DNA of 44,534 nucleotides, from assembly GCA_018896025.1 (NCBI GenBank), contig JAHIND010000013.1:1-44534 (forward strand), written 5' to 3'. The stretch comes from Pseudomonadota bacterium. Its GTDB lineage: Bacteria; Desulfobacterota; Desulfarculia; Desulfarculales; Desulfarculaceae. Below, piece by piece: positions 8,644 to 18,419 of the stretch. Position 1 is the stretch's first letter. Each line of letters opens with the position of its first letter. Below the pieces are notes generated by a model that saw only the letters and a list, made by a program, of their open reading frames with translations, was not told the origin of the DNA and did no database searches. A program made the translations under genes and the position numbers.

Positions 8644-10004
8644 AATTGCTCGAAAACCGCGTCGATCACCGAATCGGGCGCATCCTGGCCGTCCACCTCG
8701 CCCAGGCGGGCCAGGGCCTCGGCCAGATCCACGGACACCAGCTCGGCGGCGATGCTTTGGGCCTCCAGCCCTTCCACCGCCCGCTCCACCGCCGAGGCGC
8801 AGGCGGCCAGGGCCTCGGCCTGGCGCTTACTGGCCACCGCCTCACCCGGCGCGGGCTCGGCCTGACCGCCGGTGAGGGCCTCCCCCACCGTGCGGGCCAG
8901 TTCTTCCAGCCCCATGCCCTGCTTGGCGCTCACCCGCAGAATCGGCGCGCCCTCCCCTGCCGTTTCCAGATCCCAGGCATCGTTCAGGTCGGCTTTGTTC
9001 GCCGCGATCACCCGCTTGGCTCCCTTGGTGGCGGCCAAAACCTCCCGGTCCTCCTCGGTAAGCGTCGTGCCGCCGTCCAGCACCACCAGGGCCAGGTCGG
9101 CCCGGCCCAGGCGCTCCCGGGCCGCCGCCCGGCCCAGGGCCTCCAGCTCGCCGGGCTCCAGGCCCAGTCCGGCGGTGTCGGTGAGGCGGCAGACCACCCC
9201 GCCCAACAGGGCGCTTTCCTCGATGGCGTCGCGGGTAGTGCCCGCCGTGGGGGTCACGATGGCCCGGTTTTGCCCCAACAGGGCGTTGAAAAGCGAGCTT
9301 TTGCCTACGTTGGGCCTGCCGCAGAGCACCACCAGGGCCCCTTCCCGCCACACCCGGCCCGATTGCCGCCGGGCCACCACTTTTAGCAGGGGCTCCAGGG
9401 CCAGGCGGCGCAGGTCTTCGGCCAGGGCGGGACCGGCTATCTCTGCGGTTTCCTCGGGAAAATCGATGGCCGCCTCCACCGTGGCCGCGGCCAGGGTGAG
9501 CGCCGCGCGCACCGGCCCCAGCACCTGGGACAGGCCGCCGGTCAGCCCGGCCATGGCCAGGCCCGCCTCGCTCTCGCTCTGGGCGGCGATGAGCTGGGCC
9601 ACCGCCTCGGCTTGGCTGAGGTCCAGACGCCCCCCCAGATAGGCCCGCAGGGTGAATTCGCCGGGCCGGGCCAGGCGGCAGCCCCCGGCCAGGGCGGCGG
9701 CCAGCAGGGATTGCAGCACTGCCGGGCCGCCGTGGCTCTGCAGCTCCACCACCTCCTGGGTGGTGTAGGAGTGGGGGGCCGGGAAGCGCACCGCCAACAC
9801 CTGGTCCACCGCCCTGCCCTGCTTGCCCAGGGCCTGCCCCAGCACCAGCCGCCGGGGCGGCAGGGCCGAGGCGTCCAGGCGGGGGTCGCGGGGCAAAAAC
9901 AGGCGCGCCGCCACCTCCCCGGCCTGAGGCCCGGAGATGCGCAGAATGCCGATGCCGCCCGCCCCGGCCGGGGTGGCTATGGCCGCTATGGTGTCTTGGT
10001 CCAT
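8628..10004 (-). CDS. mnmE: tRNA modification GTPase MnmE
   Basis: With MnmG it installs the carboxymethylaminomethyl group on U34 of several tRNAs. At 458 residues it has the full family layout. The N-terminal folate-binding domain begins MDQDTIAAIATPAGAGGIGI. A helical domain is interrupted by a Ras-like G domain with P-loop GRPNVGKSSL (~residues 230-239), followed by TAGTTRD, DTAG and NKAD. The C-terminus ends in CVGK, a variant of the C(I/L/V)GK motif whose cysteine is essential in the family. ATG start. It appears to have its own promoter after the jag terminator and is coupled to rsmG. mnmG is not in the window. Confidence 0.95.
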   Translation of the reverse strand: MDQDTIAAIATPAGAGGIGILRISGPQAGEVAARLFLPRDPRLDASALPPRRLVLGQALGKQGRAVDQVLAVRFPAPHSYTTQEVVELQSHGGPAVLQSLLAAALAGGCRLARPGEFTLRAYLGGRLDLSQAEAVAQLIAAQSESEAGLAMAGLTGGLSQVLGPVRAALTLAAATVEAAIDFPEETAEIAGPALAEDLRRLALEPLLKVVARRQSGRVWREGALVVLCGRPNVGKSSLFNALLGQNRAIVTPTAGTTRDAIEESALLGGVVCRLTDTAGLGLEPGELEALGRAAARERLGRADLALVVLDGGTTLTEEDREVLAATKGAKRVIAANKADLNDAWDLETAGEGAPILRVSAKQGMGLEELARTVGEALTGGQAEPAPGEAVASKRQAEALAACASAVERAVEGLEAQSIAAELVSVDLAEALARLGEVDGQDAPDSVIDAVFEQFCVGK

Positions 10005-10045
10005 GCTTAGTTTCGCCCTGTTGGCCCCCTTGGTGGCCAGAACAG

Positions 10046-10072
10046 TTTATATTTCCCGCCTGGCGGTGTCCA
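10046..10072 (-). promoter_or_regulatory. Candidate promoter for mnmE-rsmG
   Basis: On the minus strand, TGGACA (-35) and TATAAA (-10) with a 15-bp spacer, about 40 bp upstream of the mnmE ATG and downstream of the jag terminator. The spacer is short, so this is tentative. Confidence 0.35.
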
Positions 10073-10079
10073 CCGGGCT

Positions 10080-10110
10080 AAAAAAAGGGGCCTCCGCGTG
10101 GAGGCCCCTG
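10080..10110 (-). terminator. Rho-independent terminator after jag
   Basis: On the minus strand a perfect 10-bp stem (AGGGGCCTCC / GGAGGCCCCT) with a 4-base loop is followed directly by a run of T. It closes the rpmH-rnpA-yidD-yidC-jag unit 24 bp past the jag stop codon. Confidence 0.9.
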
Positions 10111-10133
10111 GCTTGTCTTGTTGGCGGTCAGCC

Positions 10134-11105
10134 CTAACGCGGGGTGATGACGACCTTTTTCATCTCGCCCTTGCCCCGGCTGACCGTGCTGATGCCCCGC
10201 TGGCTGCGCAGCACCAGATGCACCAGGCGGCGCTCCTGGGAGTTCAGGGGCCCCATGCTCTGGGCCTTGCGGCTGGAGCGGGCCTTGTCGGCCAAGCGCC
10301 GGGCGGTATCTTCCAGGGAGGAGCGCCGCCGTTGGCGGTAGCCGCCCGCGTCCACGCTCAGATGCACCGCCTTGCCGTACTTGTGGCTCACGATGCGGGT
10401 CACCAGGTATTGCAGGGCGTCCAGGGTCTGGCCCCGGCGGCCGATGACCACCCCGGAGTCGGCCCCGTTGATGGACAGGCCCGGGCCCTGCTCGGTCTTG
10501 GCCACTTCCACCGTGGCATTGGGGTCCAGGGATTGGGTCAGGCGGTCCAGCACCTCTTTGCCGAAAGCCACAATCTCCGCCTGGTCCGGCCCGGGCTCGG
10601 CCGGTCCTTCGCCGGGCGCGGGGGCGAAGGCCTCCGCTGCCGGGGCGGGCCGGGTCTCGGCGGCCACGGGGGCCACCGGAGCTGGCGCTGCGGCCGGGAC
10701 CGGGGGAGCCGGAGGCCGGGGGGGAGCCGGGCGCGGTTCGCTCTTGGGCTCCGGCGCGGCCTGGGGCTGCGGCGTGGGCCTGGCCTTGGGCGCGGCCGGG
10801 GGCCGCGGTTGCGGCCGGGGGGCGGGCCTGGCTTGGGGCTTGGGGGCCGGGGCGGGCGCGGCCTTTCTGGCTCCGGGCACGCTGTCGGTGAAGTCGGCCA
10901 TCATCTGGGCCACTTCGTCGGCCGAGCTCTTGCCTTGGGGCCGGGCCTTGATCATCGCCTTCTTGGCCCCCAGGAGTCCGAAGAAGCCGCTGGAGCCGGC
11001 GCTGACCACTTCCACTTCCAGCTGATCCAGGCTCAGGCCAAAGTGCTCCTCGGCCGCCCTAAGGGCGTCTTCGGTATTTTTGCCAGTAAATTCAACGTGT
11101 TCCAT
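10134..11105 (-). CDS. khpB: RNA-binding protein KhpB (Jag/EloR family)
   Basis: Single-strand nucleic acid binding protein, usually encoded next to yidC and linked in other bacteria to cell elongation and membrane protein biogenesis. Domains in the 323 residues: a Jag-N domain (1-~50, VEFTGKNTEDALRAAEEHFG and GFFGLLGAKKA), a long Pro/Ala/Lys-rich linker (~70-180, probably disordered), a KH domain (~195-270) with the GRRG loop in VVIGRRGQTLDALQYL, and a C-terminal R3H domain (~275-323) with LNSQERRLVHLVLR. It starts 6 bp after the yidC stop. The linker is long for the family; its AP/RP repeats are also seen in high-GC homologues. Confidence 0.9.
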   Translation of the reverse strand: MEHVEFTGKNTEDALRAAEEHFGLSLDQLEVEVVSAGSSGFFGLLGAKKAMIKARPQGKSSADEVAQMMADFTDSVPGARKAAPAPAPKPQARPAPRPQPRPPAAPKARPTPQPQAAPEPKSEPRPAPPRPPAPPVPAAAPAPVAPVAAETRPAPAAEAFAPAPGEGPAEPGPDQAEIVAFGKEVLDRLTQSLDPNATVEVAKTEQGPGLSINGADSGVVIGRRGQTLDALQYLVTRIVSHKYGKAVHLSVDAGGYRQRRRSSLEDTARRLADKARSSRKAQSMGPLNSQERRLVHLVLRSQRGISTVSRGKGEMKKVVITPR

Positions 11106-11111
11106 AGAAGA

Positions 11112-12773
11112 TCACGTCTTGCTCTTGTTGGTGAGGTACTGCTGGCCGATGCTGAAGAGGTTGTTGACCAGCCAGTAGAGCACCAGACCCGCCGGGAAGT
11201 TGATGAACATCACCGTGAACACCACCGGCATCATGAGCATCATCTTGGCCTGGGTGGGGTCGCCGGTGGTGGGGGTCATCTTCTGCTGCAGGAACATGGA
11301 GGCGCCCATGAGCAGGGTCAAGACCGGCAGCCCGGCCCCCACATAGGGGATGTCGAAGCCGATGGGCAGGCGGTCCGGGGCGGACAGGTCGTTCATCCAC
11401 AGCATGAACGGGGCGTGCCTCAGCTCGATGGCGCTGCCCAGCACCTTGTAGAAGGCGATGAACACCGGGATCTGCACCACCATGGGCAGGCAGCCCCCTG
11501 CGGGGTTCACCTTATATGTCTTATATAGCTGCATGATCTCTTGGTTCATGCGCTGCTTGTCGTCGGCGTACTTTTCGCGGATGCGCTTCACATGGGGCTG
11601 AAGCGACTGCATGGACTTCATGGACTTGTAGCTCTTGCGGGTCAGGGGCCAGAAGATGAGCTTGGTCAGCAGGGTCACGATGATGATGGCGATGCCGTAG
11701 TTGCCGATGAAGTCGTAGATGAAGTTCATGACGATGAGGAAGGGCTTGGCGATCACGTCGAACCAGCCGAAGTCCACCGCGTCGCACAGGTCATGGCCCA
11801 AGGGGTTAAGGATCTTAAGATCCTTGGGCCCGTAGTAGACCATGTAGCCCATTTCCCGGCTGGCGCCGGGGGCCAGCTCCACCAGGGGCTCGATCACCGT
11901 GGCCACCATGAGCGGGCCGGCCTCGGAGCCGGCCACGAAGCGCTTGGCCGGGGCCGCGCCCTGGACGTCCAGAGGGGCCACCGCGCCCATGAAATAGGGG
12001 ATGGACAGGGCCAGGTAGTTGATGTCGCCGGTGTCCTTGGGGTTGTCGTCCAGGTCGCCGACGCTCATTTCCTTGTAATGGCCGTCCTTGGAATACTGGA
12101 CGCCGGTGAAGGCGTAAGATGCCGATTCGGAGCGCTTTTTAGCCTCCACCAAACCCAGGGAGGGTTGCAGGCCCAGCGGCTTGCCGCTGTTGTTGACCAG
12201 GCGCACCTTCAGGTCCCAGGCATAGGAGTCGGCCCGGAAGATGTAGGTTTTTTCCACGGTCACCCCGGCCACGGTGGTGGTGAAGGTGAGGGTCTTGGTC
12301 CCCTGGGTCACGCGGAGCTTGTCCACCGAGGGAGTGAAGTTTTTGGTGTCCAGCTTGGGGGCCAGCTTGGTCAGGTTGAAGGCCAGGGAGGCGGGCTGGC
12401 CCGCGGCCAGGTCCAGCACCGCGAAGTGGCCGCCCTGTTTTCCCGGATGGTTGTAGTAATCCTGCAGGGACACGGTCCTCACCCCGCCGCCTCGGCTGGT
12501 GAAAATGGCCGTATATAGAGGAGTCTTGACCTCAACCAGGGTCTCGGGGCCGCTGAGCACCGCCGCCGGGGCCGGGGCCGCCGGAGCGGAGGCCTGCTTG
12601 GCCGGAGCGGTGCTGGGCGGGGCCTGGCCCTTGGAGCTCTGGGTCTGGCTTTGAGCGGCCTGGGGCGGGGGAACCGGCGCCGGTTTGGGCTTGTTGTCCC
12701 CGAAGAGCATTATCCAGGCCCACATAAGGCCCACACTCAGGGCCAGGGCCAGCAGCATACGTTTTTGATCCAT
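11112..12773 (-). CDS. yidC: Membrane protein insertase YidC
   Basis: Inserts and folds inner-membrane proteins, alone or with SecYEG. The 553-residue protein has the Gram-negative layout: an N-terminal membrane anchor (MDQKRMLLALALSVGLMWAW), a Pro/Gln/Ala-rich linker, a large periplasmic beta-sandwich domain (~75-330), and a C-terminal insertase core of five helices (~360-540) containing YGIAIIIVTLLTKLIFWPLT and NPAGGCLPMVVQIPVFIAFY. The core carries the conserved Arg in the first core helix region. The frame is open 45 codons further upstream, but MDQKRM at 12773 matches the family start. It sits between yidD (31 bp) and jag (6 bp). Confidence 0.95.
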   Translation of the reverse strand: MDQKRMLLALALSVGLMWAWIMLFGDNKPKPAPVPPPQAAQSQTQSSKGQAPPSTAPAKQASAPAAPAPAAVLSGPETLVEVKTPLYTAIFTSRGGGVRTVSLQDYYNHPGKQGGHFAVLDLAAGQPASLAFNLTKLAPKLDTKNFTPSVDKLRVTQGTKTLTFTTTVAGVTVEKTYIFRADSYAWDLKVRLVNNSGKPLGLQPSLGLVEAKKRSESASYAFTGVQYSKDGHYKEMSVGDLDDNPKDTGDINYLALSIPYFMGAVAPLDVQGAAPAKRFVAGSEAGPLMVATVIEPLVELAPGASREMGYMVYYGPKDLKILNPLGHDLCDAVDFGWFDVIAKPFLIVMNFIYDFIGNYGIAIIIVTLLTKLIFWPLTRKSYKSMKSMQSLQPHVKRIREKYADDKQRMNQEIMQLYKTYKVNPAGGCLPMVVQIPVFIAFYKVLGSAIELRHAPFMLWMNDLSAPDRLPIGFDIPYVGAGLPVLTLLMGASMFLQQKMTPTTGDPTQAKMMLMMPVVFTVMFINFPAGLVLYWLVNNLFSIGQQYLTNKSKT

Positions 12774-12804
12774 GATCGCGTTTCCCTGGGCGGGGCGCAC
12801 CGGC

Positions 12805-13005
12805 CTAGGCCGGGTCGTGGCCGCCGGCGGAGAATGGATGGCAGCGGGCGATTCGCCAGAGGCTCTTGCCCAGCCCGCGCCACAGGCCGTACTTGGCCAG
12901 GGCGTCAAGGGCGTAATTGGAACATGTGGGATGAAAGCGGCACTGGCCGCCCAGATAGGGGCTCAGGGTGAGCTGGTAAAGGCGCACCAATGCCCGCGCC
13001 GCCAT
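12805..13005 (-). CDS. yidD: Membrane protein insertion efficiency factor YidD
   Basis: Small protein that supports YidC-dependent membrane insertion. The 66 residues contain the family signature: LVRLYQLTLSPYLGGQCRFH, PTCSNYALDALAKYG, and RIARCHPFSAGGHDP with its conserved cysteines. An N-terminal amphipathic helix probably attaches it to the inner membrane. The reading frame is open far upstream across rnpA; I choose the ATG at 13005, 11 bp after the rnpA stop, because it starts just before the conserved helix. It is slightly short for the family, having no acidic C-terminal tail. Confidence 0.9.
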   Translation of the reverse strand: MAARALVRLYQLTLSPYLGGQCRFHPTCSNYALDALAKYGLWRGLGKSLWRIARCHPFSAGGHDPA

Positions 13006-13016
13006 GACACCGAGGC

Positions 13017-13382
13017 TCAAGCGGACGGTTCCGGAGTTTTCAGGGATTGGCAAAGCTCCCACAGTTCTTGACGGACTTGCGACAGGCCGAGATCGGGGGC
13101 TCCGGGAGCGGCCACCACCACCATGTCCAGGCCGGGCGGCAGCTGGGTTCGGAAATGCCGGAAGGCTTCGCGCACCAAGCGCTTGACCCGGTTGCGCCCC
13201 ACCGCGCCGGACACTCGCCGGGTCACGGTGATTCCCAAACGGCTTTGAGCCTGGCCGTTGGGCCGCCACAGCAAGGTGAAATGGCGGCTGCGGCGGCGCT
13301 TGGCATCGCCCTGCACGGCCAAATACTGGGGCCGGGTGCGAAGGCGCGCCGATTTGGGCAGAGAGAAATCCCTTCCGGTCAT
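13017..13382 (-). CDS. rnpA: Ribonuclease P protein component
   Basis: Protein subunit that helps the RNase P RNA bind and cleave the 5' leader of pre-tRNAs. The 121-residue basic protein shows the family core: SARLRTRPQYLAV at the N-terminus, LGITVTRRVSGAVGRNRVKR (the RNR motif) and LVREAFRHF. It starts with ATG 15 bp after the rpmH stop and is followed by yidD, the standard order in bacteria. Confidence 0.95.
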   Translation of the reverse strand: MTGRDFSLPKSARLRTRPQYLAVQGDAKRRRSRHFTLLWRPNGQAQSRLGITVTRRVSGAVGRNRVKRLVREAFRHFRTQLPPGLDMVVVAAPGAPDLGLSQVRQELWELCQSLKTPEPSA

Positions 13383-13397
13383 CAGCCCCCGCTGGCC

Positions 13398-13532
13398 TCA
13401 CACGGCCAGCCGCTTACGGCCTCTGGAGCGGCGGCGCGCCAATACGGCACGGCCTCCGCGGGTGCGGCTGCGGACCAAAAAGCCGTGGGTGCGCTTGCGC
13501 TTGGTGTTGCTGGGTTGATAGGTCTGTTTCAT
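13398..13532 (-). CDS. rpmH: 50S ribosomal protein L34
   Basis: A 44-residue, very basic ribosomal protein. It begins [18 protein letters not shown] and continues with [20 protein letters not shown], matching L34 end to end. ATG start with a GGTAACC region upstream; first gene of the rpmH-rnpA-yidD-yidC-jag operon. In many bacteria dnaA lies divergently upstream of rpmH; here mreB takes that place. Confidence 0.97.
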   Translation of the reverse strand: MKQTYQPSNTKRKRTHGFLVRSRTRGGRAVLARRRSRGRKRLAV

Positions 13533-13677
13533 CGGTTACCACCCTTTGCAAAAACAGGTATAGGTCCCTGCCCGGACCTGTGGTCCGGCCCGGGGCCTGG
13601 GGTTGGAGCGCGCCCTGAATGTCGGCGGGGCCAAATCTGGGGCCCGCGCCCGCAGGCGGGCGGCCATGCAAGGTGCA

Positions 13678-13707
13678 AAGTTAATCACACGAGCCGGTGC
13701 TTGTCAA
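13678..13707 (-). promoter_or_regulatory. Sigma-70 promoter of the rpmH operon
   Basis: On the minus strand a perfect TTGACA (-35), an 18-bp spacer and TAACTT (-10), leaving a ~145-nt leader before rpmH. I see no DnaA boxes (TTATCCACA) in this rpmH-mreB gap. Confidence 0.7.
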
Positions 13708-13720
13708 ATCCCCAGCATGA

Positions 13721-14953
<1,233 letters not shown>

Positions 14954-15014
14954 CCGCCGCCGGAGCCGATAGGCGGCGCCCTGGGTACGGCCGCAACACT
15001 TTAGTCATGACGCC

Positions 15015-15842
15015 GTGAACTTTTTCCACAAGTATCGCTTCCCCATCATCGTGGGCCTCTTTGTATTAGGGGCTTTGGCCTACTTTTCCTTCAGCGCGGG
15101 CAAGGGCGTGGAGCGCATCCCCGCCGGACGCTACCTGTTGGAGCTGACCGGCCCGGTGCAGCGGGGCATCACCGGAGTTGGCGATTGGTTCAACTCCGTC
15201 TGGCGCCACTACTTCGCCCTGGTGCAGGCCGCCGAGGAAAACGACCGCCTCAAGAAGGAGCTGGCCGCCCTCAAGCAGCGCACCGTGGACCGCGACGAGC
15301 TGGAGCTGGCCAACCGGCGGCTCAAGAAGCTGCTGGAATTCAAGCAAAACCTGGACTACCCCATGGTGGCGGCCGAGGTGGTGGGCACCGATCCCAGCTC
15401 CCAGTTCAAGACGGTGATCATCAACAAGGGAGCCTCCCACGGGGTGCTGCCCCTGATGCCGGTGGTCTGCGCCCAGGGGGCGGTGGGCCGGGTCATCTGG
15501 TCCAGCCCCCACTACGCCAAGCTCTTGCTTTTGATCGACCCCAACTCCGGGGTGGACGTCATCGTGCAGCGCTCCCGGGCCCGGGGGGTGGTGGAGGGCG
15601 CGCCCGGCGGGGAGTTGCGCCTGAAGTACCTCATCCACACCGAGGATGTGCGCCTGGGGGACAAGGTCCTCACCAGCGGGGCCGCCGGGGTCTATCCCAA
15701 GGGGGTCTTGGTGGGCACGGTGTCGGCGGTTCGCCAGGGACAGGACGGGGCCTTCCAGCGGGTGCAGATAACTCCGGCGGTGGATTTTGGACGGCTGGAG
15801 GAAGTGCTGGTGCTCTTGCGCCGCCGCCAGTTGGACCAATAG
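15015..15842 (+). CDS. mreC: Rod shape-determining protein MreC
   Basis: Bitopic elongasome protein that links MreB to the periplasmic peptidoglycan enzymes. The 275 residues comprise a short cytoplasmic tail, one membrane helix (~9-26, FPIIVGLFVLGALAYFSF), a coiled coil (~65-110, ENDRLKKELAALKQ) and the periplasmic double beta-barrel domain (~115-270, with INKGASHGVLPLMPVV and VLTSGAAGVYPKGVLVGTV). GTG start, 61 bp after mreB. The ribosome-binding site is poor, so coupling to mreB is not obvious. Confidence 0.93.
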   Translation: MNFFHKYRFPIIVGLFVLGALAYFSFSAGKGVERIPAGRYLLELTGPVQRGITGVGDWFNSVWRHYFALVQAAEENDRLKKELAALKQRTVDRDELELANRRLKKLLEFKQNLDYPMVAAEVVGTDPSSQFKTVIINKGASHGVLPLMPVVCAQGAVGRVIWSSPHYAKLLLLIDPNSGVDVIVQRSRARGVVEGAPGGELRLKYLIHTEDVRLGDKVLTSGAAGVYPKGVLVGTVSAVRQGQDGAFQRVQITPAVDFGRLEEVLVLLRRRQLDQ

Positions 15843-15853
15843 AGGTTGTGGCC

Positions 15854-15931
15854 ATGACCCGCTACCATACTATATGGAGACCCCAACCGGAGCGCGGGGC
15901 GTCTCCGGCGGATTCGGCGAGGCCCGCTTGA
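15854..15931 (+). other. Possible 25-codon leader ORF across the mreD start
   Basis: Directly after mreC, a GAGG ribosome-binding site is placed correctly for ATG 15854. That ATG opens a 25-codon frame (MTRYHTIWRPQPERGASPAD onward) in a different frame from mreD. Its TGA overlaps a TTG codon in the mreD frame at 15928 (TTGA). This could be a coupling leader, or the trace of a frameshift at the start of mreD. Confidence 0.3.
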
Positions 15932-16467
15932 GGCGCGAACCCAGCCGCTGGCCCCGGGCCCTGGGCACCGCCGTGATGGGCCTGCTGTTGGCCGTGTTGG
16001 GCACCACCGCCTTTTCCTGGTGGGCCCTGGGTCCGCTTCGCCTGGAGCCCATCATCGTGCTGGTGGTCTCGGCGGGCTACCGCCTGCCCCTGGTGCTGGG
16101 CTTTATCGTGGTCATGTTTCTGGGCTACGTGGCCGACCTCATCTCCGGCGGGGTCATGGGCCTGAACGTGGTGATCTTCACCATCGTCTATGTGATCTGC
16201 CAGTTGGCCCGGCGCAAGCTGGATATCGCCTCCTGGCCCTTCCAGATGCTCTCGGTGGGAGTGCTCACCGTCCTGGCCCACTTGCTCACCGCCGGGGCGG
16301 TGACCATCACCGTGTCCTCCTACGTGCCCCCGGTGAACCTGCCCCTGCTGCTGTTGGCCCAGGCGCTGATCAACGCCTTCACCGCGCCCTTGTTCTTCGG
16401 GCTCAACGAGGCCCTGGTGGGGTTCCTGGCCCGCTTTTGGCCCGCCGAGCGCAAGGTGGCCCCGTGA
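15874..16467 (+). CDS. mreD: Rod shape-determining protein MreD
   Basis: Multi-pass inner-membrane protein of the elongasome. After an unusual polar N-terminus (~30-40 residues), the protein has about five to six hydrophobic helices (ALGTAVMGLLLAVLGTTAF, PIIVLVVSAGYRLPLVLGFI, GYVADLISGGVMGLNVVIF, VLTVLAHLLTAGAVTI, LPLLLLAQALINAFTAPLFF), typical of MreD. The position between mreC and mrdA decides the call. The start is unsure: ATG 15874 lacks a good ribosome-binding site; TTG 15928 would give a 179-residue protein closer to family length and coupled to the short leader ORF. The stop overlaps the GTG of mrdA. Confidence 0.88.
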   Translation: METPTGARGVSGGFGEARLRREPSRWPRALGTAVMGLLLAVLGTTAFSWWALGPLRLEPIIVLVVSAGYRLPLVLGFIVVMFLGYVADLISGGVMGLNVVIFTIVYVICQLARRKLDIASWPFQMLSVGVLTVLAHLLTAGAVTITVSSYVPPVNLPLLLLAQALINAFTAPLFFGLNEALVGFLARFWPAERKVAP

Positions 16468-18419
16468 ACCTGAGCCAGATACCCAAACCCGCCTCCGTGG
16501 GGGGGCGCGGCCTGGAGCCGGGGGAGAACCCCAACATCCGCCTGGCCCTGTTGACCGCCGCGGTGCTGGTGGGCCTGGCCCTGGTGGTGCTCCTGGGCCG
16601 CCTTTGGTATCTCCAGCTGCTCAAGGGCGAGCACTTCCGCCTCCTGAGCGAGAACAACCGCATCCGCCTGGTGGACCTGGCCCCCAGCCGGGGCCTGATC
16701 TTCGACGCCGAGGGCCGCCTGTTGGCCGACAACCGCCCGGCCTTCACCCTGGCGGTTATCCCCGAGGACGTGGGCGACTGGGCCGTGCTCACACGCCGCC
16801 TGCACAACCTGGTGGGCCTGAGCCCCGAGGAGATCGCCAAGGCCCGGCGGGCCGCCCAGGGCGCGCCCCCCTTCAAGCCGGTGGTGCTGCGCAACCACCT
16901 GGACCGCCACCAGCTGGCCCTGCTGGAGACCTTCCGCTACGAGCTGCCCGGGGTCAAAGTCCTGGTGCGCTACCAGCGGGCCTACCTGGCCCCCCGCATG
17001 GCCGCCCACGTCATCGGCTATTTGGGCGAGATCAACAAGCAGGAGCTGGAGCGAAGCAACCGGGCGGTGTACCGCATGGGCGACTGGGTGGGGCGCTACG
17101 GCCTGGAAAAGAGCCGGGAGCAGGTATTGCACGGCCGCCGGGGAGCCCGCCAGGTGGAAGTGGACGCCATGGGCCGGGAGATCAAGCTGATCAAGGAGGT
17201 CCCGGCCAGCCGGGGAGCGGACATCACCCTGTCCATCAACCTGGATTTGCAAAAGGCGGCGGCCAAGGCCCTGGAGGGCCGGGCCGGGGCGGTGGCCGCC
17301 CTGGACCCGCGCACCGGCCAGGTGCTGTGCCTGTACTCCAGCCCCACCTTCGACCCCAACGACTTCATCACCGGCATGAGCACCAAGCAGTGGAAGGCCC
17401 TGGCCGAGGACCCCAAGCATCCCCTCAAGGACCGCTCCATCAGCGGCATGTACCCGCCGGGCTCCACCTATAAGATCATCACTGCCGCCGCCGGTCTGGC
17501 CGAAAAGGCCATCAACCTGACCACTCGCTTTTTCTGCGCCGGGCAGATGCCCTTCGGCAACCGCTACTACCGCTGCTGGGCCTACAAGAAGGGCGGCCAC
17601 GGCTACACCGACATCCACAAGGCCATCCGCGAATCCTGCGATGTGTTTTTCTACAAGACCGGCCTCAAGCTGGGGGTGGACCGCCTGGCCAAGTGGGCCC
17701 GGGCCTTCGGCCTGGGGCGGCCCACGGGCATAAGCCTGCCCCACGAGTCCCCCGGCCTGGTGCCCGACTCCCAGTGGAAGAAGAAACGCTTCAAGGAGCC
17801 CTGGCAGGACGGCGAGACCCTGTCCCTGGCCATCGGCCAGAGCTTCACCCTGGTCACTCCCCTGCAGATGGCCCGCATGACCGCGGTGGTGGCCAACGGC
17901 GGCATGCTGGTGACCCCCACCCTGGTCAAGACGGTGACCCCGCCCGGCGGCGAGCCGGTGCCCGCCCCGGAGCCGGTCAAGACCCGGGTGCCCATCGCCC
18001 CCGAGCACCTGGACACCATCGCCAAGGGCCTGGCCGCCGTGGTCAACGAGCCCCACGGCACCGCCCGCCGGGCCCGCCTGCCCGGCATCACCGTGGGCGG
18101 CAAGACCGGCACCGCCCAGGTGGTGGGCCTCAAGTTCGAAAAATCCTTTGGCGACGAAGAGAACGTGCCCTGGAAATACCGCTCCCACGCCCTGTTCGTG
18201 GCCTACGCCCCGGTGGAGAGCCCCACCATCGCGGTGGGGGTGGTGGTGGAGCACGGCGGCCACGGCGGCTCCGACGCCGCCCCGGTGGCCGCGGCGGTGA
18301 TGCGGGCCTACTTCGGCATCCCCGAGCCACCGCCTAAGGCGGAGCCTAAGCCCAAGGCCGCCCCCCCGGCCCAGCCCAAGCCCAAGAAGAAGCCCGCGCG
18401 GCCGGGAGCGGGCACATGA
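16464..18419 (+). CDS. mrdA: Penicillin-binding protein 2 (elongasome transpeptidase)
   Basis: Class B PBP that cross-links peptidoglycan along the side wall together with RodA. The 651 residues show a membrane anchor (~27-50), a PBP dimerisation domain (~60-270) and a transpeptidase domain with all three motifs: SxxK in GSTYKI (Ser334), SxN as SCD (Ser391), and KTG in GGKTGTAQ (Lys547). The C-terminus ends in a Pro/Lys/Ala-rich tail of ~30 residues, likely disordered in the periplasm. The start is the GTG at 16464, which overlaps the mreD stop (GTGA); the longer frame upstream is only mreD read in another frame. The stop overlaps the rodA ATG. Confidence 0.95.
   Translation: MNLSQIPKPASVGGRGLEPGENPNIRLALLTAAVLVGLALVVLLGRLWYLQLLKGEHFRLLSENNRIRLVDLAPSRGLIFDAEGRLLADNRPAFTLAVIPEDVGDWAVLTRRLHNLVGLSPEEIAKARRAAQGAPPFKPVVLRNHLDRHQLALLETFRYELPGVKVLVRYQRAYLAPRMAAHVIGYLGEINKQELERSNRAVYRMGDWVGRYGLEKSREQVLHGRRGARQVEVDAMGREIKLIKEVPASRGADITLSINLDLQKAAAKALEGRAGAVAALDPRTGQVLCLYSSPTFDPNDFITGMSTKQWKALAEDPKHPLKDRSISGMYPPGSTYKIITAAAGLAEKAINLTTRFFCAGQMPFGNRYYRCWAYKKGGHGYTDIHKAIRESCDVFFYKTGLKLGVDRLAKWARAFGLGRPTGISLPHESPGLVPDSQWKKKRFKEPWQDGETLSLAIGQSFTLVTPLQMARMTAVVANGGMLVTPTLVKTVTPPGGEPVPAPEPVKTRVPIAPEHLDTIAKGLAAVVNEPHGTARRARLPGITVGGKTGTAQVVGLKFEKSFGDEENVPWKYRSHALFVAYAPVESPTIAVGVVVEHGGHGGSDAAPVAAAVMRAYFGIPEPPPKAEPKPKAAPPAQPKPKKKPARPGAGT

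Noticed and set aside
16320..18263. 647-codon antisense frame across mreD and mrdA
   Set aside because: Same shadow pattern; the plus strand encodes PBP2 with all catalytic motifs.
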